From Verticiella alkaliphila (GTDB lineage Bacteria; Pseudomonadota; Gammaproteobacteria; Burkholderiales; Burkholderiaceae_B), in NCBI RefSeq assembly GCF_018904615.1, contig NZ_JADCNH010000016.1:24190-88189 (forward strand): a stretch of DNA of 64,000 nt. Direction: 5' to 3'. Under the pieces are notes generated by a model that saw only the letters and a program-made list of their open reading frames with translations, was not told the DNA's origin and did not search any database. Made by a program: the position numbers and the translations under genes. How positions within the stretch are numbered: the first letter of the stretch is position 1; each line of letters opens with the position of its first letter. This document shows, in pieces, positions 10,940 through 21,365 of the stretch.

Positions 10940-12133
10940 TCAGGCGCGCTGCTGCAGGACGTCCACGGCAGGCAGGGTCTTGCCTTCCAGGAACTCCAGG
11001 AACGCACCGCCGCCGGTCGAGATGTAGCCGATGCGATCGGACACGCCGTACTTGGCGATCGCCGCGAGCGTGTCGCCACCGCCCGCGATCGAGAAGCCAG
11101 GCGCATCCGCAATGGCACGCGCCAAGGTCTCGGTACCCTTGCCGAACGCATCGAACTCGAACACGCCGACGGGGCCGTTCCAGACGATGGTGCCGGCACG
11201 CTTCAAGGCCTCGGCCAGACGTGCGGCCGTCTTCGGGCCGATGTCCAGGATGAGGTCATCCGGGCCGACCTCGTTCGCCGCCTTCACGGTGGCGGGCGCA
11301 TCGGCGGCGAACGCCGTGGCGCACACCACGTCCTCGGGGATCGGCACCTCGGCGCCGCGTTCACGCATCAGATCGATGATGGCGCGGGCCTCCTCGATCT
11401 GCGCGGGTTCGGCGAGCGACTTGCCAATGGGCAGACCGGCGGCCAGCATGAAGGTGTTGGCGATGCCGCCACCCACGATGAGCTGATCCACCTTGTCGGC
11501 GAGCGCACGCAGGATGCTGAGCTTGGTCGACACCTTGGAGCCGGCCACGATCGCCGCGAGCGGACGCTTGGGCTCGGTCAGGGCGCGACCCAGGGCATCG
11601 AGCTCGGCCGCGAGCAGCGGACCGGCGCACGCGACCTTGGCGAAGCGGGCGATGCCATGCGTCGTGGCCTCGGCGCGGTGCGCCGTGCCGAACGCGTCGT
11701 TGGCGTAGACGTCGCACAGGGCGGCCATCTTTCGCGCCAGCCCTTCGTCGTTCTTCTTCTCGCCCACGTTGCAGCGGCAGTTCTCGAGCAGCACGACCTG
11801 GCCGGGCTGCACGTCGACGCCGTCGACCCAACCGGAGACCAGCGGCACGGGCTGCCCAAGCAGCGCGGACAGGCGCTCGGCCACGGGGGCGAGGCTGTCT
11901 TCGGGCGTGACCTGCCCTTCGGTGGGGCGACCCAGGTGCGAGGTCACCATCACGGCGGCACCCGCTTCCAGCGCCAGCCGGATGGCCGGCACGGAGGCGC
12001 GGATACGCGTGTCTTCCGTGATGTTGCCCGCGTCGTCCTGGGGCACGTTCAGGTCGGCGCGAATGAAGACGCGCTTGCCCTTCAGCTCGCCGCGCTCGGC
12101 GAGCGCGGCCAGGGTGATTGGCTGCTTGGCCAT
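10940..12133 (-). CDS. pgk: Phosphoglycerate kinase
   Basis: Pgk transfers phosphate between 1,3-bisphosphoglycerate and ADP in glycolysis and gluconeogenesis. Visible signatures are the N-terminal [13 protein letters not shown] substrate loop, TSHLGRP, the hinge region, the GGxVxTKL-like nucleotide segment ([11 protein letters not shown]), and the C-terminal [13 protein letters not shown] loop. The ATG at 12133 gives 397 residues and lies 11 bases after the gap stop. It is the last gene of the tkt-gap-pgk cluster. Confidence 0.97.
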   Translation of the reverse strand: MAKQPITLAALAERGELKGKRVFIRADLNVPQDDAGNITEDTRIRASVPAIRLALEAGAAVMVTSHLGRPTEGQVTPEDSLAPVAERLSALLGQPVPLVSGWVDGVDVQPGQVVLLENCRCNVGEKKNDEGLARKMAALCDVYANDAFGTAHRAEATTHGIARFAKVACAGPLLAAELDALGRALTEPKRPLAAIVAGSKVSTKLSILRALADKVDQLIVGGGIANTFMLAAGLPIGKSLAEPAQIEEARAIIDLMRERGAEVPIPEDVVCATAFAADAPATVKAANEVGPDDLILDIGPKTAARLAEALKRAGTIVWNGPVGVFEFDAFGKGTETLARAIADAPGFSIAGGGDTLAAIAKYGVSDRIGYISTGGGAFLEFLEGKTLPAVDVLQQRA

Positions 12134-12144
12134 GGCCGCGCCGC

Positions 12145-13155
12145 TCACTTGGCCGTGGCCAGGGCCACGGTGGTGTCGAGCATGCGGTTGGAGAAGCCCC
12201 ACTCGTTGTCGTACCAGCTCGAGACCTTCACGAGCGTGCCGGAGACCTTCGTCAGCGTGGCGTCGTACGTGCTCGAGGCCGGGTTGTGGTTGAAGTCGAC
12301 CGACACCAGCGGCTCCGTGTTGTAGTCGAGGATGCCCTTCAGCGCACCTTCGGAGGCTTCCTTCAGGATGCTGTTGACTTCGTCGACCGTGGTTTCACGG
12401 GCAGCGATGAAGGACAGGTCGACCACGGACACGTTGATGGTCGGCACGCGCATCGCGTAGCCGTCCAACTTGCCGTTGAGTTCGGGCAGCACCAGGCCCA
12501 CGGCAGCGGCAGCACCCGTCTTGGTCGGGATCATGCTCATCGTGGCCGAACGGGCGCGACGCAGGTCTTCGTGATAGACGTCCGTCAGCACCTGGTCGTT
12601 GGTGTAGGCGTGGATCGTGGTCATCAGACCCGAGACCACACCCAGCTTGTCGTTGAGCGGCTTGACCAGCGGGGCCAGGCAGTTCGTGGTGCACGAAGCG
12701 TTCGAGATCACGGTGTGCTCTTTCTTCAGCACGTCGTGGTTCACGCCGTAGACGACGGTGGCGTCGACATCCTTGCCGCCGGGCGCGGAGATGACGACCT
12801 TCTTCGCGCCGCCCTTGATGTGGGCGCTGGCCTTTTCCTTGGTGGTGAAGAAGCCCGTGCATTCGAGCACGACGTCCACGTTCAGCTCGCCCCACGGCAG
12901 TTCGGCCGGGTTGCGGTTGGCCAGCACGCGGATGCGATCGCCGTTGACGACCATGTACTCGCCATCGACCGTGACCGTGCCGGGGAACTTGCCGTGGGCC
13001 GTGTCGAAGCGCGTGAGGTGGGCGTTCGTCTTGGGATCGCCCAGGTCGTTGATCGCGACGATTTCGATGTCGTGCTTCTTGCCGCCTTCGTAGTGGGCAC
13101 GCAGAACGTTGCGGCCGATACGGCCGTAGCCGTTGATGGCAACTCGGATGGTCAT
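12145..13155 (-). CDS. gap: Glyceraldehyde-3-phosphate dehydrogenase, type I
   Basis: This enzyme catalyses the NAD-dependent oxidative phosphorylation of glyceraldehyde-3-phosphate. The 336-residue protein begins with the NAD fold [19 protein letters not shown]. It contains the catalytic Cys motif [13 protein letters not shown] and ends with the conserved [15 protein letters not shown] segment. It is flanked by tkt (67 bases) and pgk (11 bases) on the same strand, forming a pentose-phosphate/glycolysis cluster known in Burkholderiales. Confidence 0.97.
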   Translation of the reverse strand: MTIRVAINGYGRIGRNVLRAHYEGGKKHDIEIVAINDLGDPKTNAHLTRFDTAHGKFPGTVTVDGEYMVVNGDRIRVLANRNPAELPWGELNVDVVLECTGFFTTKEKASAHIKGGAKKVVISAPGGKDVDATVVYGVNHDVLKKEHTVISNASCTTNCLAPLVKPLNDKLGVVSGLMTTIHAYTNDQVLTDVYHEDLRRARSATMSMIPTKTGAAAAVGLVLPELNGKLDGYAMRVPTINVSVVDLSFIAARETTVDEVNSILKEASEGALKGILDYNTEPLVSVDFNHNPASSTYDATLTKVSGTLVKVSSWYDNEWGFSNRMLDTTVALATAK

Positions 13156-13222
13156 GTCGTCAAGCTCCAGTGATGATGCAATGGCAATCGAAAGCGAAGA
13201 TCGTCAGCGAGGCACGAGGCCG

Positions 13223-15271
13223 TCAGGCGAGGACGCGACGCACGGCGTGCGCCACGCCCTCGGCGGTGATGCCGAAGTGTTTGAAGAGCACACCCGCGGG
13301 GGCGGACTCGCCGAAGGTGTCGATGCCGACCACTTCGCCGTCCAGGCCCACGTACTTGCGCCAGTAATCGGTGATGCCCGCCTCCACGGCCACGCGCGGC
13401 AGGCCGGCCGGCAGCACGCTGGCACGCCATGCCTTGTCCTGGCGGTCGAAGACGTCCGTGCTGGGCATGGACACCACGCGCACGGCGACGCCTTCGGCGG
13501 CCAGCGCTTCCTGGGCGGCCAGCGCCAGGGCGACTTCCGAGCCGGTGGCGATGATCACCGCCTTGGCGTCCTGCGCGTCGCGCAGCACATAGCCACCGCG
13601 CGCCACGGCGGCGATCGTGGCGTCGTCGCGTTGCACGAAGGGCAGGTTCTGGCGCGAGAGCAGCAGCGCGGTCGGGCCGCCCGCATGCACTTCCATGCCG
13701 ATGCTGGCCGGACGTTGCACGGCGTGGCCCCAGGCCACCAGGGTCTCGACGGTGTCGCACGGACGCCAGACGGACAGGTTGGGGATCAGACGCAGGCTGG
13801 CGGCGTGCTCGACCGATTGGTGCGTGGGGCCGTCTTCGCCCAGGCCGATCGAATCGTGGGTGAAGACGTGGACCACGCGCTGCTTCATCAACGCAGCCAT
13901 CCGGATGGCGTTGCGCGAGTAATCCGAGAACGTGAGGAAGGTGCCGCCAAAGGGCAGATAGCCGCCGTGCAGCGCGAGGCCGTTCATGATCGCGGCCATC
14001 CCGAATTCGCGCACACCGTAGTTGATGTGGCGCCCGGCGTGGAGCGGACGACCGGCGCGCACCGCCACCGCGCCCTTCCAGTCGGTGAAGTTCGAGCCGG
14101 TGAGGTCAGCCGAGCCGCCGAGCATTTCGGGCAGGATCTCGACCAGCGCCGTGATGGCGTACTGGGAGGCCTTGCGCGAAGCGACCGTCTCGGCCTTTTC
14201 CACGGTGCTGGCAAGCAGGCCGGCCAGGCGATCGGCGAAGCCTTCCGGCAGGTCGCCGCGCATGCGGCGCAGGAACTCGGCGGCGAGCTCGGGATGCGTC
14301 TTGGCATAAGCGTCGAAGCGCTGCTGCCACTCGGCCTGTGCCTTGGCGCCGCGCTCGCGGGCGTCCCAGGCGGCATGGATGTCGTCGGCCACGACGAAGG
14401 CGTCGTCGGTCCAGGCGAGCGCGCCACGGGTGGCGAGGATCTCCTCGGCGCCCAGCGGCGCGCCGTGCACGTTGTGCGTGCCGGCCATCTTGGGCGAACC
14501 CTTGCCGATGATGGTGCGGCACACGATCAGCGAGGGGCCGGCGTTGGCGCCGCGTGCCGCATCGATGGCTGCGCTCACCGCATTGGCGTCGTGGCCGTCC
14601 ACGTCGCGCACCACGTTCCAGCCGTAGGCTTCGAAACGCTTGGCGGTATCGTCGGCGAACCAGTGCTCGACGTGCCCGTCGATCGAGATGCCATTGGCGT
14701 CGTACAGCACGACGAGCTTGGACAGCCCCAGCGTGCCGGCGAGCGAGCAGGCCTCGTGCGAGATGCCTTCCATCAGGCAGCCGTCGCCCACGATCGCGTA
14801 GGTGTGGTGATCGACGACGGTGTGACCGTCGCGGTTGAACTCGGCCGCGAGCAACTGCTCGGCAAGCGCCAGGCCCACCGCGTTGGCCAGGCCCTGGCCC
14901 AGCGGGCCGGTGGTGGTCTCGACCCCCGGGGTGATGCCGACTTCGGGGTGGCCCGGCGTGCGCGAATGCAGCTGGCGGAAATTGCGCAGCTCGCTCGCGG
15001 GCAGGTCATAGCCCGTCAGGTGCAGCAGCGAGTACAGCAGCATCGAGCCGTGGCCGTTGGACAGCACGAAGCGATCGCGCCCCGGCCAGGCCGGATCGGC
15101 CGGGTTGTGGACGAGGTGCCGATTCCAGAGCGCTTCGGCGACTTCGGCCAGGCCCATGGGCGCGCCGGGGTGGCCGGAGTTGGCCTGCTGCACGGCGTCC
15201 ATGGAAAGCACACGGATGGCATTGGCCATGCGCGAGGCCATGGCGGTATCGGGGGAGGTGGAAGCACTCAT
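13223..15271 (-). CDS. tkt: Transketolase
   Basis: Transketolase is the thiamine-diphosphate enzyme that moves two-carbon units between sugar phosphates in the pentose phosphate pathway. The thiamine diphosphate/metal motif [13 protein letters not shown] is visible. So are the GHPE substrate loop, the pyrimidine-domain [16 protein letters not shown] segment with the catalytic Glu, and [15 protein letters not shown]. The 682-residue length is normal. It is the first gene of the cluster. The 88 bases to the divergent rsmE must hold its promoter; a TAAAAT box (15313-15308, minus strand) is the only candidate and has no good -35. Confidence 0.96.
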   Translation of the reverse strand: MSASTSPDTAMASRMANAIRVLSMDAVQQANSGHPGAPMGLAEVAEALWNRHLVHNPADPAWPGRDRFVLSNGHGSMLLYSLLHLTGYDLPASELRNFRQLHSRTPGHPEVGITPGVETTTGPLGQGLANAVGLALAEQLLAAEFNRDGHTVVDHHTYAIVGDGCLMEGISHEACSLAGTLGLSKLVVLYDANGISIDGHVEHWFADDTAKRFEAYGWNVVRDVDGHDANAVSAAIDAARGANAGPSLIVCRTIIGKGSPKMAGTHNVHGAPLGAEEILATRGALAWTDDAFVVADDIHAAWDARERGAKAQAEWQQRFDAYAKTHPELAAEFLRRMRGDLPEGFADRLAGLLASTVEKAETVASRKASQYAITALVEILPEMLGGSADLTGSNFTDWKGAVAVRAGRPLHAGRHINYGVREFGMAAIMNGLALHGGYLPFGGTFLTFSDYSRNAIRMAALMKQRVVHVFTHDSIGLGEDGPTHQSVEHAASLRLIPNLSVWRPCDTVETLVAWGHAVQRPASIGMEVHAGGPTALLLSRQNLPFVQRDDATIAAVARGGYVLRDAQDAKAVIIATGSEVALALAAQEALAAEGVAVRVVSMPSTDVFDRQDKAWRASVLPAGLPRVAVEAGITDYWRKYVGLDGEVVGIDTFGESAPAGVLFKHFGITAEGVAHAVRRVLA

Positions 15272-15359
15272 GGCGGATAGGCGGTATGCAATACTGCGAA
15301 ACCCAGAATTTTAGCGTGATTCGCCGACCGGCCGGAAAACCGCCGGCTCGCCCTGTGCC

Positions 15360-16112
15360 ATGGCCCTGCCCCGCTTCCATCTCGATGCCCCGCTCGCCGG
15401 GGACGCCGACCTCCCCTTGCCTGAGCCACTCGCCCACCATGCGCTGCGCGTACTGCGCCTGGCCGATGGAGCGCCGATCGTGCTCTTCGACGGGCGCGGC
15501 AATGCCCGTCACGCGACACTGCAGGTGCATGGCAAGGCCGCGTCAGCCCGCCCGGGTGCCCCGCTCGAGGACACCACCGAACTCGCCGGGCGCATCACGC
15601 TCGTGCAGGGGTTGGCCTCGGGCGACAAGATGGCCTGGATCATCGAGAAGGCCGTGGAACTGGGGGTTCATGCGGTGGTGCCGGTGGCCGCGCAGCGCAG
15701 CGTGCTGCGCCTGTCCGACGAGCGTGAAGCCAAGCGCCTCACGCAATGGCGGCGCACGGTGGTTGCCGCCTGCGAGCAGTGTGGCCGCAACACCTTGCCC
15801 GAGGTGCATGCCCCCGTCACGCTGGCGCAGTGGCTGGCACAGCCGCGAACCGCCGACAGCCTCGCGCTGCTGTGCCATCCCGAAGGCGCCCAGACGCTCA
15901 CCGAGACGCTCGCACAGACGCAAGACCTGCGCGAGCTCATGCTCCTGATCGGGCCGGAAGGCGGGTGGTCGGACGAGGAACTGGCGTTGGCACGCGCGCA
16001 GGGCGTGCGGGCAGTGCGGTTCGGCGCGCGGGTGCTGCGCACCGAGACGGCGGGCCTGGCCTTGACGGCGGCCGCCACGGCCCTCTTGGGCTGGCAGGAC
16101 GCACAGCCCTGA
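15360..16112 (+). CDS. rsmE: 16S rRNA (uracil-1498-N3)-methyltransferase
   Basis: RsmE is a SPOUT-fold methyltransferase that makes m3U1498 in 16S rRNA of the small subunit. The 250-residue protein shows the N-terminal PUA-like region (PLAHHALRVLRLADGAPIVLFDG), a KMAWIIEKAVELGVHAVVPV motif and a C-terminal knot with LIGPEGGWSDEELALA and RFGARVLRTETAGL, which bind S-adenosylmethionine. It is transcribed divergently from tkt. The 124 bases between its stop and the convergent barstar-like gene are GC-rich, with no coding signal. Confidence 0.95.
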   Translation: MALPRFHLDAPLAGDADLPLPEPLAHHALRVLRLADGAPIVLFDGRGNARHATLQVHGKAASARPGAPLEDTTELAGRITLVQGLASGDKMAWIIEKAVELGVHAVVPVAAQRSVLRLSDEREAKRLTQWRRTVVAACEQCGRNTLPEVHAPVTLAQWLAQPRTADSLALLCHPEGAQTLTETLAQTQDLRELMLLIGPEGGWSDEELALARAQGVRAVRFGARVLRTETAGLALTAAATALLGWQDAQP

Positions 16113-16236
16113 CGTGGCGGCGGGCCCCGGCGCGTCCCGCGCTGCGTCACGTCGCCTCGGGATTGGCCGCGACAGCGGGCTAGCGCGCCGTCACAGGCGG
16201 ACGCCGCAGCGTCGCCCGCTGGCGCCTGGCCGCGAC

Positions 16237-16659
16237 TCAGTCGTTGAGCGCGGCGCCGCCGTCAACCTGCACGAAAGCCAGCGCGCGGCCGTTGTCGCGC
16301 ACGTATTCCGCAGCGTCGGAGAACGTGGTGAGGATGTCGTCCACGTGTTCACCCACGCCAGGCTCCTCGGCATTGATGCCTACGAGCAGCACCAGCGCAC
16401 CGGGCCTTTGCGCATCCAGGACGGTGGCGGTGAGGCAATCGAGCAGCGCATCGAGATTGCTGCCGAAGAACTCGGGGTAATCGACGGCGCTCGCAATGGC
16501 GCGCAACACGGCCGATTTGGATTTGGCGCGGCTGCAATCGACGTCGAACACCACGTAGCCCAGCGCCTCGGCAGCCGCCGCCAGGGGCTCGCGCGGATGC
16601 GTCTGGAGCATTCCGCCTTGTTGAATCAATGCTTGCAAGGAATCGTGCGTAATCGTCAC
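16237..16659 (-). CDS. Barstar-family protein (orphan barnase-inhibitor-like)
   Basis: This 140-residue acidic protein matches the barstar (RNase inhibitor) family. Visible features are GYVVFDVDCSRAKSKSAVLRAIASAVDYPEFFGSNLDALLDCLTA, which contains the FGxNxDALxDCL signature. Barstar proteins bind secreted guanyl-specific RNases. No barnase-like or other RNase toxin gene lies next to it, so its partner is unknown; stand-alone members are common in Burkholderiales. The start is a GTG at 16659 with a strong GGAGGG ribosome-binding site. A long N-terminal stretch of about 30 residues precedes the conserved domain. Confidence 0.85.
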   Translation of the reverse strand: MTITHDSLQALIQQGGMLQTHPREPLAAAAEALGYVVFDVDCSRAKSKSAVLRAIASAVDYPEFFGSNLDALLDCLTATVLDAQRPGALVLLVGINAEEPGVGEHVDDILTTFSDAAEYVRDNGRALAFVQVDGGAALND

Positions 16660-16757
16660 GATGACCCTCCTGACCTGGATGCGACGTGCGCCTTCGTGCC
16701 GAAGGCAAAGGGGGCGATTAAACCCTAAAACGCCACGCTGTGGTGCAACGCATCTGC

Positions 16758-16794
16758 AAAAAAACCGGGCCTGGCAACCATGGCCTCAGGGCCG
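16758..16794 (-). terminator. Rho-independent terminator downstream of the patatin gene
   Basis: On the minus strand a GC-rich imperfect hairpin (16766-16773 paired with 16787-16794, one internal mismatch) is followed by seven T residues (A run at 16758-16764 on the plus strand). It lies about 50 bases past the patatin stop and is placed to end that transcript before the barstar-like gene. Confidence 0.6.
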
Positions 16795-16840
16795 CATTTT
16801 TCACGACGCGCGCGCGCGTGGCAACACCCCTCTGGCGGGC

Positions 16841-18067
16841 TCACGAGACCGCCTCGCCTGCGAAGAAACTGCGCACCTCGGTTGCGCGGGCCATGGTGTC
16901 GTCCCAGCCCAACGCGATCAACTCGCGCGTGTATTCGCGCTCGAACAGCAGGTAGGACACGAGGCCCGAGCCGCGCGTCTGGCCGCCGCCATTGGCGGAG
17001 ACCCCCACGCCGCCCAGCAGGGCCCGCATGGTGGGCGGCAGCGACTGCACATGGCGCGCGGCGATCTCGTCCAGGTTGCGGCTGGGCGTGATCACGAGTG
17101 CCGCGATGGGCCGCACGCCCAGATACTGGCGCAGCGCCGGCGGCATGATGCGCGCCGCCGCATTCGTGCGTTCGAGTTGCTCGATGTCCACCGACAGGCT
17201 GTCCAGGAAGATGTTGGACAGCGCATGCGAGCCGATCTGCGCGAGCGTCGGGTAACCGGATTCGCGCTCCGCGGCCGGGTTCTCGTGCGAACGCCCTGCC
17301 CCTATCACCAGGACGCGCTCGGCGCCCAGATGGATCGCCGGGCTGATCGGCGCGAGCTGACGCATGGCGCCGTCGCCGCACCACTCGGTGTAGTCGCCCA
17401 CGCCCAGGCGACGCGCCGGAAAGATGAATGGGATGGCGCTGGAGGCGAGCAGGTGGTCCACGGTGATGCGATCGCGCACGGCCAGGCGCAGCGAACGCTG
17501 CCAGGGCGCGATGTTCAGCGACGACTGGTAGAACGTGAGGTGGCGACCGGAGGTGTAGCCGGAGGCCGTCACCGCGAGCGCACCGAGCGCGCCTTGCGCG
17601 AGATTGACCTCGAGCTGATGGAAATCCAGGGTGAGTGCGAGCAGTTCGGCGAGCGGCGCGTTATCGAGCAGAGAACGGGGACGCTCGCGGCGCAGCCGGG
17701 CCAGCATCCAGCCGAAGGACATCATCGAGAGCCAGCGCGCACCAGTGCGCACGATGCCAAGGGAGTCCGATCGATACACCCGATCGGTGGTGAGGTTCTC
17801 CCAGATGGCGAGCAGGCGCCGCAGCGCAGCCCGGGGATTCTCCGCGCCACAGGCCAGGGCCGTGGCGTTGATGGCGCCGGCCGAGGTGCCGCAGATGATG
17901 TCGAACGGGTTGCGCGCGAGCGCGCCGCCTGCCTCGTCCGCCATGAGGCGGAAGACGGCCTTGAGCACGCCGGCCTGGTAGGCCGCGCGCGCCCCGCCGC
18001 CCGTCAGCACCAGGCCCGTGCGCGGGGCCGGTGCACGGGTTGCAGCGTCAGCGCTGCGAGTTGGCAT
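16841..18067 (-). CDS. Patatin-like phospholipase family protein
   Basis: This is a serine lipase/acyl hydrolase with a Ser-Asp dyad. From ATG 18067 the oxyanion loop TGGGARAAYQAGVLKAV starts near residue 22. The nucleophile elbow GTSAG places Ser62 as catalytic, and the WCGDGAM segment supplies the partner Asp. A DUF3336-like extension is absent. Length is 408 residues with a C-terminal domain of unknown role. The start overlaps the end of maeB by 20 bases, so translation may be coupled to maeB. No signal peptide is seen. A longer upstream frame lies within maeB and was rejected. Confidence 0.87.
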   Translation of the reverse strand: MPTRSADAATRAPAPRTGLVLTGGGARAAYQAGVLKAVFRLMADEAGGALARNPFDIICGTSAGAINATALACGAENPRAALRRLLAIWENLTTDRVYRSDSLGIVRTGARWLSMMSFGWMLARLRRERPRSLLDNAPLAELLALTLDFHQLEVNLAQGALGALAVTASGYTSGRHLTFYQSSLNIAPWQRSLRLAVRDRITVDHLLASSAIPFIFPARRLGVGDYTEWCGDGAMRQLAPISPAIHLGAERVLVIGAGRSHENPAAERESGYPTLAQIGSHALSNIFLDSLSVDIEQLERTNAAARIMPPALRQYLGVRPIAALVITPSRNLDEIAARHVQSLPPTMRALLGGVGVSANGGGQTRGSGLVSYLLFEREYTRELIALGWDDTMARATEVRSFFAGEAVS

Positions 18068-20335
18068 CGAGCACGGCCAGGGCGGCCATGTTAACGATGC
18101 GTCGCACCGTGGCACTGGGGGTGAGCACATGCACCGGCGCGTTCGCGCCGAGCAGGACCGGGCCCACGGCCACGTTGCCACCCGCGGCGGTCTTGAGCAG
18201 GTTGTAGGCGATGTTGCTCGACTCGATCGTCGGGCACACGAGCAGGTTGGCCGAGCCCGACAGCGTCGAGGTGGGCAGGAGGCGCTGGCGCGCGACTGGA
18301 TCCAGGGCCACGTCGCCGTGCATCTCGCCGTCGACTTCGAGCCAGGGCGCGTCGCGGCGGATGATCTCGAGCGCCTCGCGCTGCTTCACCGCCGAGGGCG
18401 AATTGTGCGAACCGAAATTCGAGTGCGACAGCAACGCGGCCTTGGGCTCGAGGTTGAGCCGCTTCATCTCTTCGGCGGCCATGATGGTGATGTTCGCCAG
18501 CTCTTCGGCGCTCGGGTCCTCGTTCACGTGCGTGTCGACCATCGCCACCGTGCGCTCGGGCAGCACGAGGAAGTTCATCGCCGCATAGACCTTGGCGCCA
18601 TCACGCTTGCCGATGACTTCGTCGATGTAGCGCAGGTGATTGCCGAAGAGACCCACGGTGCCGCAGACCATGCCGTCGGCTTCGCCCAGATGGATCATCA
18701 TCGAACCGATCAGCGTGAGGCGACGGCGCATCTCGACCTTGGCCAGATCCTGCGTGATGCCACGCCGGTTCATGATCTCCCAATAGGCCGTCCAGTACTG
18801 GCGAAAGCGCGAATCGAATTCCGGGTTGGTGACTTCGACGTCCACGCCCAGGCGCATGCGCAAGCCGGCCTTCTCGATGCGCGAGGCGAGCACCGAGGGC
18901 GCCCCACCAGGATCGGGCGGGCAAGCTTCTCATCGATCACGATCTGCGCCGCACGCAGCACGCGATCGTCTTCGCCTTCGGTGAAGACGATGCGATTCTT
19001 GCCGCCTTCGCGCGAGAGCTGCTTGGCGGTGGCGAACACCGGCTTCATGAAGGCGCCGGAGTGGTAGACGAACTGCTGCAGCTGGTTCGTGTAGGCCTCC
19101 ATGTCGGCGATCGGGCGCGTGGCCACGCCGCCATCCATGGCCGCCTGGGCCACAGCCGGGGCGATACGCACGATCAGGCGCGGATCGAACGGCTTGGGAA
19201 TCAGGTACTCGGGGCCGAAGGAAATATCGGTGCGCCCGTAGGCCAGGGCCACGACGTCGCTCATTTCCTCTTGCGCGAGGCCGGCGATCGCATGGACGGC
19301 AGCGATCTCCATCTCGCGGGTGATGGTCGTGGCACCCACGTCCAGCGCGCCGCGGAAGATGTACGGGAAGCAGAGGACGTTGTTGACCTGGTTCGGGTAA
19401 TCCGAGCGGCCGGTGGCCATGACGGCGTCCGTGCGCACGGCGAAGACGTCTTCGGGCAGTGCTTCGGGCGTCGGATTGGCCAGGGCCAGGATCAGGGGAC
19501 GATCGGCCATCTGCGCAATCATGTCGGCCTTGAGCACGCCCGCAGCGGACAGCCCCAGGAAGACGTCTGCGCCGCCGATCACGTCCGCCAGGCGACGCGC
19601 CTCGGTCGGCTGAGCGAACTTGGCCTTGTCCGGATCCATGAGCACCGTGCGGCCTTCGTACACCACACCTTCGATGTCCGTGACCCAGATGTTCTCGCGC
19701 TTGACGCCGAGATCGACCATGAGTTCGAGGCAGGTGAGCGCGGCAGCGCCGGCACCAGAGGACACGAGCTTGACCGTGCCGATGTCCTTGCCGACGACTT
19801 TCAGACCGTTGATGAGGGCGGCGGCCACCGTGATCGCAGTGCCGTGCTGATCGTCGTGGAAGACCGGAATGTTCATCCGCTCGCGCAGTTTGCGCTCGAC
19901 GGTGAAGCACTCGGGTGCCTTGATGTCTTCGAGGTTGATCCCGCCGAAGGTGGGCTCGAGCGCGGCGATCACCTCGACGAGCTTGTCCGGATCCGACTCG
20001 TTGATCTCGATGTCGAAGACGTCGATGCCGGCGAACTTCTTGAAGAGGACAGCCTTGCCTTCCATCACGGGCTTGGAGGCGAGCGCACCGATGTTGCCCA
20101 GGCCGAGCACGGCCGTGCCGTTGGTGATCACACCCACCAGGTTGCCGCGCGCGGTGTAGCGGAACACGTTGGCCGGATCGTCGACGATCTCTTCGCAAGC
20201 CGCCGCTACCCCTGGCGAATAGGCCAGCGCGAGATCACGCTGGTTGGTCAGGTGCTTGGTCGGGGTGACCGAAATCTTGCCAGGGCGTCCTGCCTCGTGA
20301 TATTCGAGGGCAGCTTTGCGAAAAGTGGGGTCCAT
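18048..20335 (-). pseudogene. maeB: NADP-dependent malic enzyme with phosphotransacetylase-like domain, frameshifted in this sequence
   Basis: MaeB decarboxylates malate to pyruvate with NADP. The N-terminal part (20335 to about 18900) holds the malic-enzyme domain, with [20 protein letters not shown] and the NAD(P) fold. The C-terminal part (about 18893 to 18048) holds the phosphotransacetylase-like domain, with STLSGSANLLVCPTIESSNIAYNLLK. The two halves are in different frames. The reading switches at a CCC triplet (18897-18899), where one missing base would restore VGRP-SVLASRIEKAG. Repaired, the protein would be about 762 residues, full length for MaeB. Everything else is intact, so a sequencing error or a very recent mutation is likely. 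Confidence 0.9.
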
Positions 20336-20385
20336 ACATCACACGTCGACGAGAAGAATGCGGATTATCGGCTGGGAGCCGGCCT

Positions 20386-21267
20386 TTAGACAACCGGCGG
20401 CAGATCGGGCCAGAGGCCGGCCGGGTCGAGGATGGCACGCAGGCGGTGCTCGAGAGGACGGCTCGCGGGCGCCAGCGTCCTCGGCACGAGAGCCTCTGCG
20501 GACGGCAGCATGACTGCGTGGGACACGCGCGCGAACACCAGAGCGACGGGCCAGCCTAGCGTGCCGGCACCGCCCAGCATGAGATGAGACAGATTCGGGG
20601 ACTCGGCCCACAAGGCGTCCAGGCGGTAGCGGGCCGGCCAGCGCGGCGCGTCGCGCCAGGCGGCGTGGGCAGGGTCCATGGCCATGCTGAAGAGATCGGC
20701 CACGCGCCGGCTGGCCGCAGCCGAGAGCGCGGGACGCCGGGCGTCGGCACCGAAAGGACCGAAGGCTTCAAGCGTGCCATCGGCCAGCAGCACGTCGGCG
20801 TGCATCAGCCCGCTGTCTGGCGTGCCGGATGTGGCCCAGCCTTGCCAGGCGGGCTCGGCAAGCCAGTGCATCACGGTGAGATCCGACGGCGCGCCTGGGC
20901 AGGCCTCGGGCCAGTGTTCACGAAGTGCGCCAAGCGTGGCGCCGGGCGCGACGCGCCAACGGCCATCGGCCTGCGGGGTGATGGCGTCCAGGCGCCGCGG
21001 GTCGAGCAGCAGACGAGGAGCCTCCGTAGGGGCCATGGCGGCACCCTCCAGTGCCAGCGTCACGCCGCACTCCGCGCAGAGCGCGCGGGCGTGATGCACG
21101 TCTTCGTCACGGGCCAGCGTGAGCCGCGCGAGACCGGGCGCATCACGGCTTTCGGTGAGATCCTCGAAGCGGCCCCGCACGACGAGCGCAAGTCGCTGGG
21201 AGAAGCGGCCCCAGGCCGTCGCGAGGCCACGGCCGGCGGTGAGAAAGGCGCGACGCGAGGGCTGCAT
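20386..21267 (-). CDS. Degenerate FAD-binding oxidoreductase-like protein with Tat-type signal
   Basis: The 293-residue protein begins MQPSRRAFLTAGRGLATAW, with SRRAFL resembling a twin-arginine signal. The remainder resembles the glycolate-oxidase GlcE/FAD-linked oxidase family: a region like the second half of a PCMH FAD domain, and a C-terminus of the form LRAILDPAGLWP that normally closes this family. The usual Gly-rich GGGHS-type FAD loop is not evident (TLALEGAAMAP at its expected place), so FAD binding may be lost. It is shorter than GlcE (about 350 residues). ATG 21267 was chosen over an upstream start that would run through the preceding terminator. Function unknown. Confidence 0.6.
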   Translation of the reverse strand: MQPSRRAFLTAGRGLATAWGRFSQRLALVVRGRFEDLTESRDAPGLARLTLARDEDVHHARALCAECGVTLALEGAAMAPTEAPRLLLDPRRLDAITPQADGRWRVAPGATLGALREHWPEACPGAPSDLTVMHWLAEPAWQGWATSGTPDSGLMHADVLLADGTLEAFGPFGADARRPALSAAASRRVADLFSMAMDPAHAAWRDAPRWPARYRLDALWAESPNLSHLMLGGAGTLGWPVALVFARVSHAVMLPSAEALVPRTLAPASRPLEHRLRAILDPAGLWPDLPPVV

Positions 21268-21294
21268 GGAGCCTACTAATAATAGAGACACGGC

Positions 21295-21333
21295 AAAAAA
21301 ACAGGCGAGGCGGCATGGTACACCGCCTCGCCT
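21295..21333 (-). terminator. Rho-independent terminator downstream of the lytic transglycosylase
   Basis: A perfect 11-bp stem (AGGCGAGGCGG 21303-21313 with CCGCCTCGCCT 21323-21333) has a nine-base loop and is followed on the minus strand by seven T residues (A run 21295-21301). It lies 33 bases past the transglycosylase stop and upstream of the FAD-like gene. This is the clearest intrinsic terminator in the window. Confidence 0.88.
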
Positions 21334-21365
21334 CAAGCGCTGGCACCGCAGGGGCCAACGCGCGC

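Noticed and set aside
16113..16236. Weak long-loop inverted repeat (CAGCGGGC with GCCCGCTG) between rsmE and the barstar-like gene
   Set aside because: An 8-bp arm with a 33-base loop in GC-rich DNA is expected by chance.
19061..20389. Long plus-strand open frame opposite maeB
   Set aside because: Antisense shadow of a clear malic-enzyme domain, with no start signal or domain.
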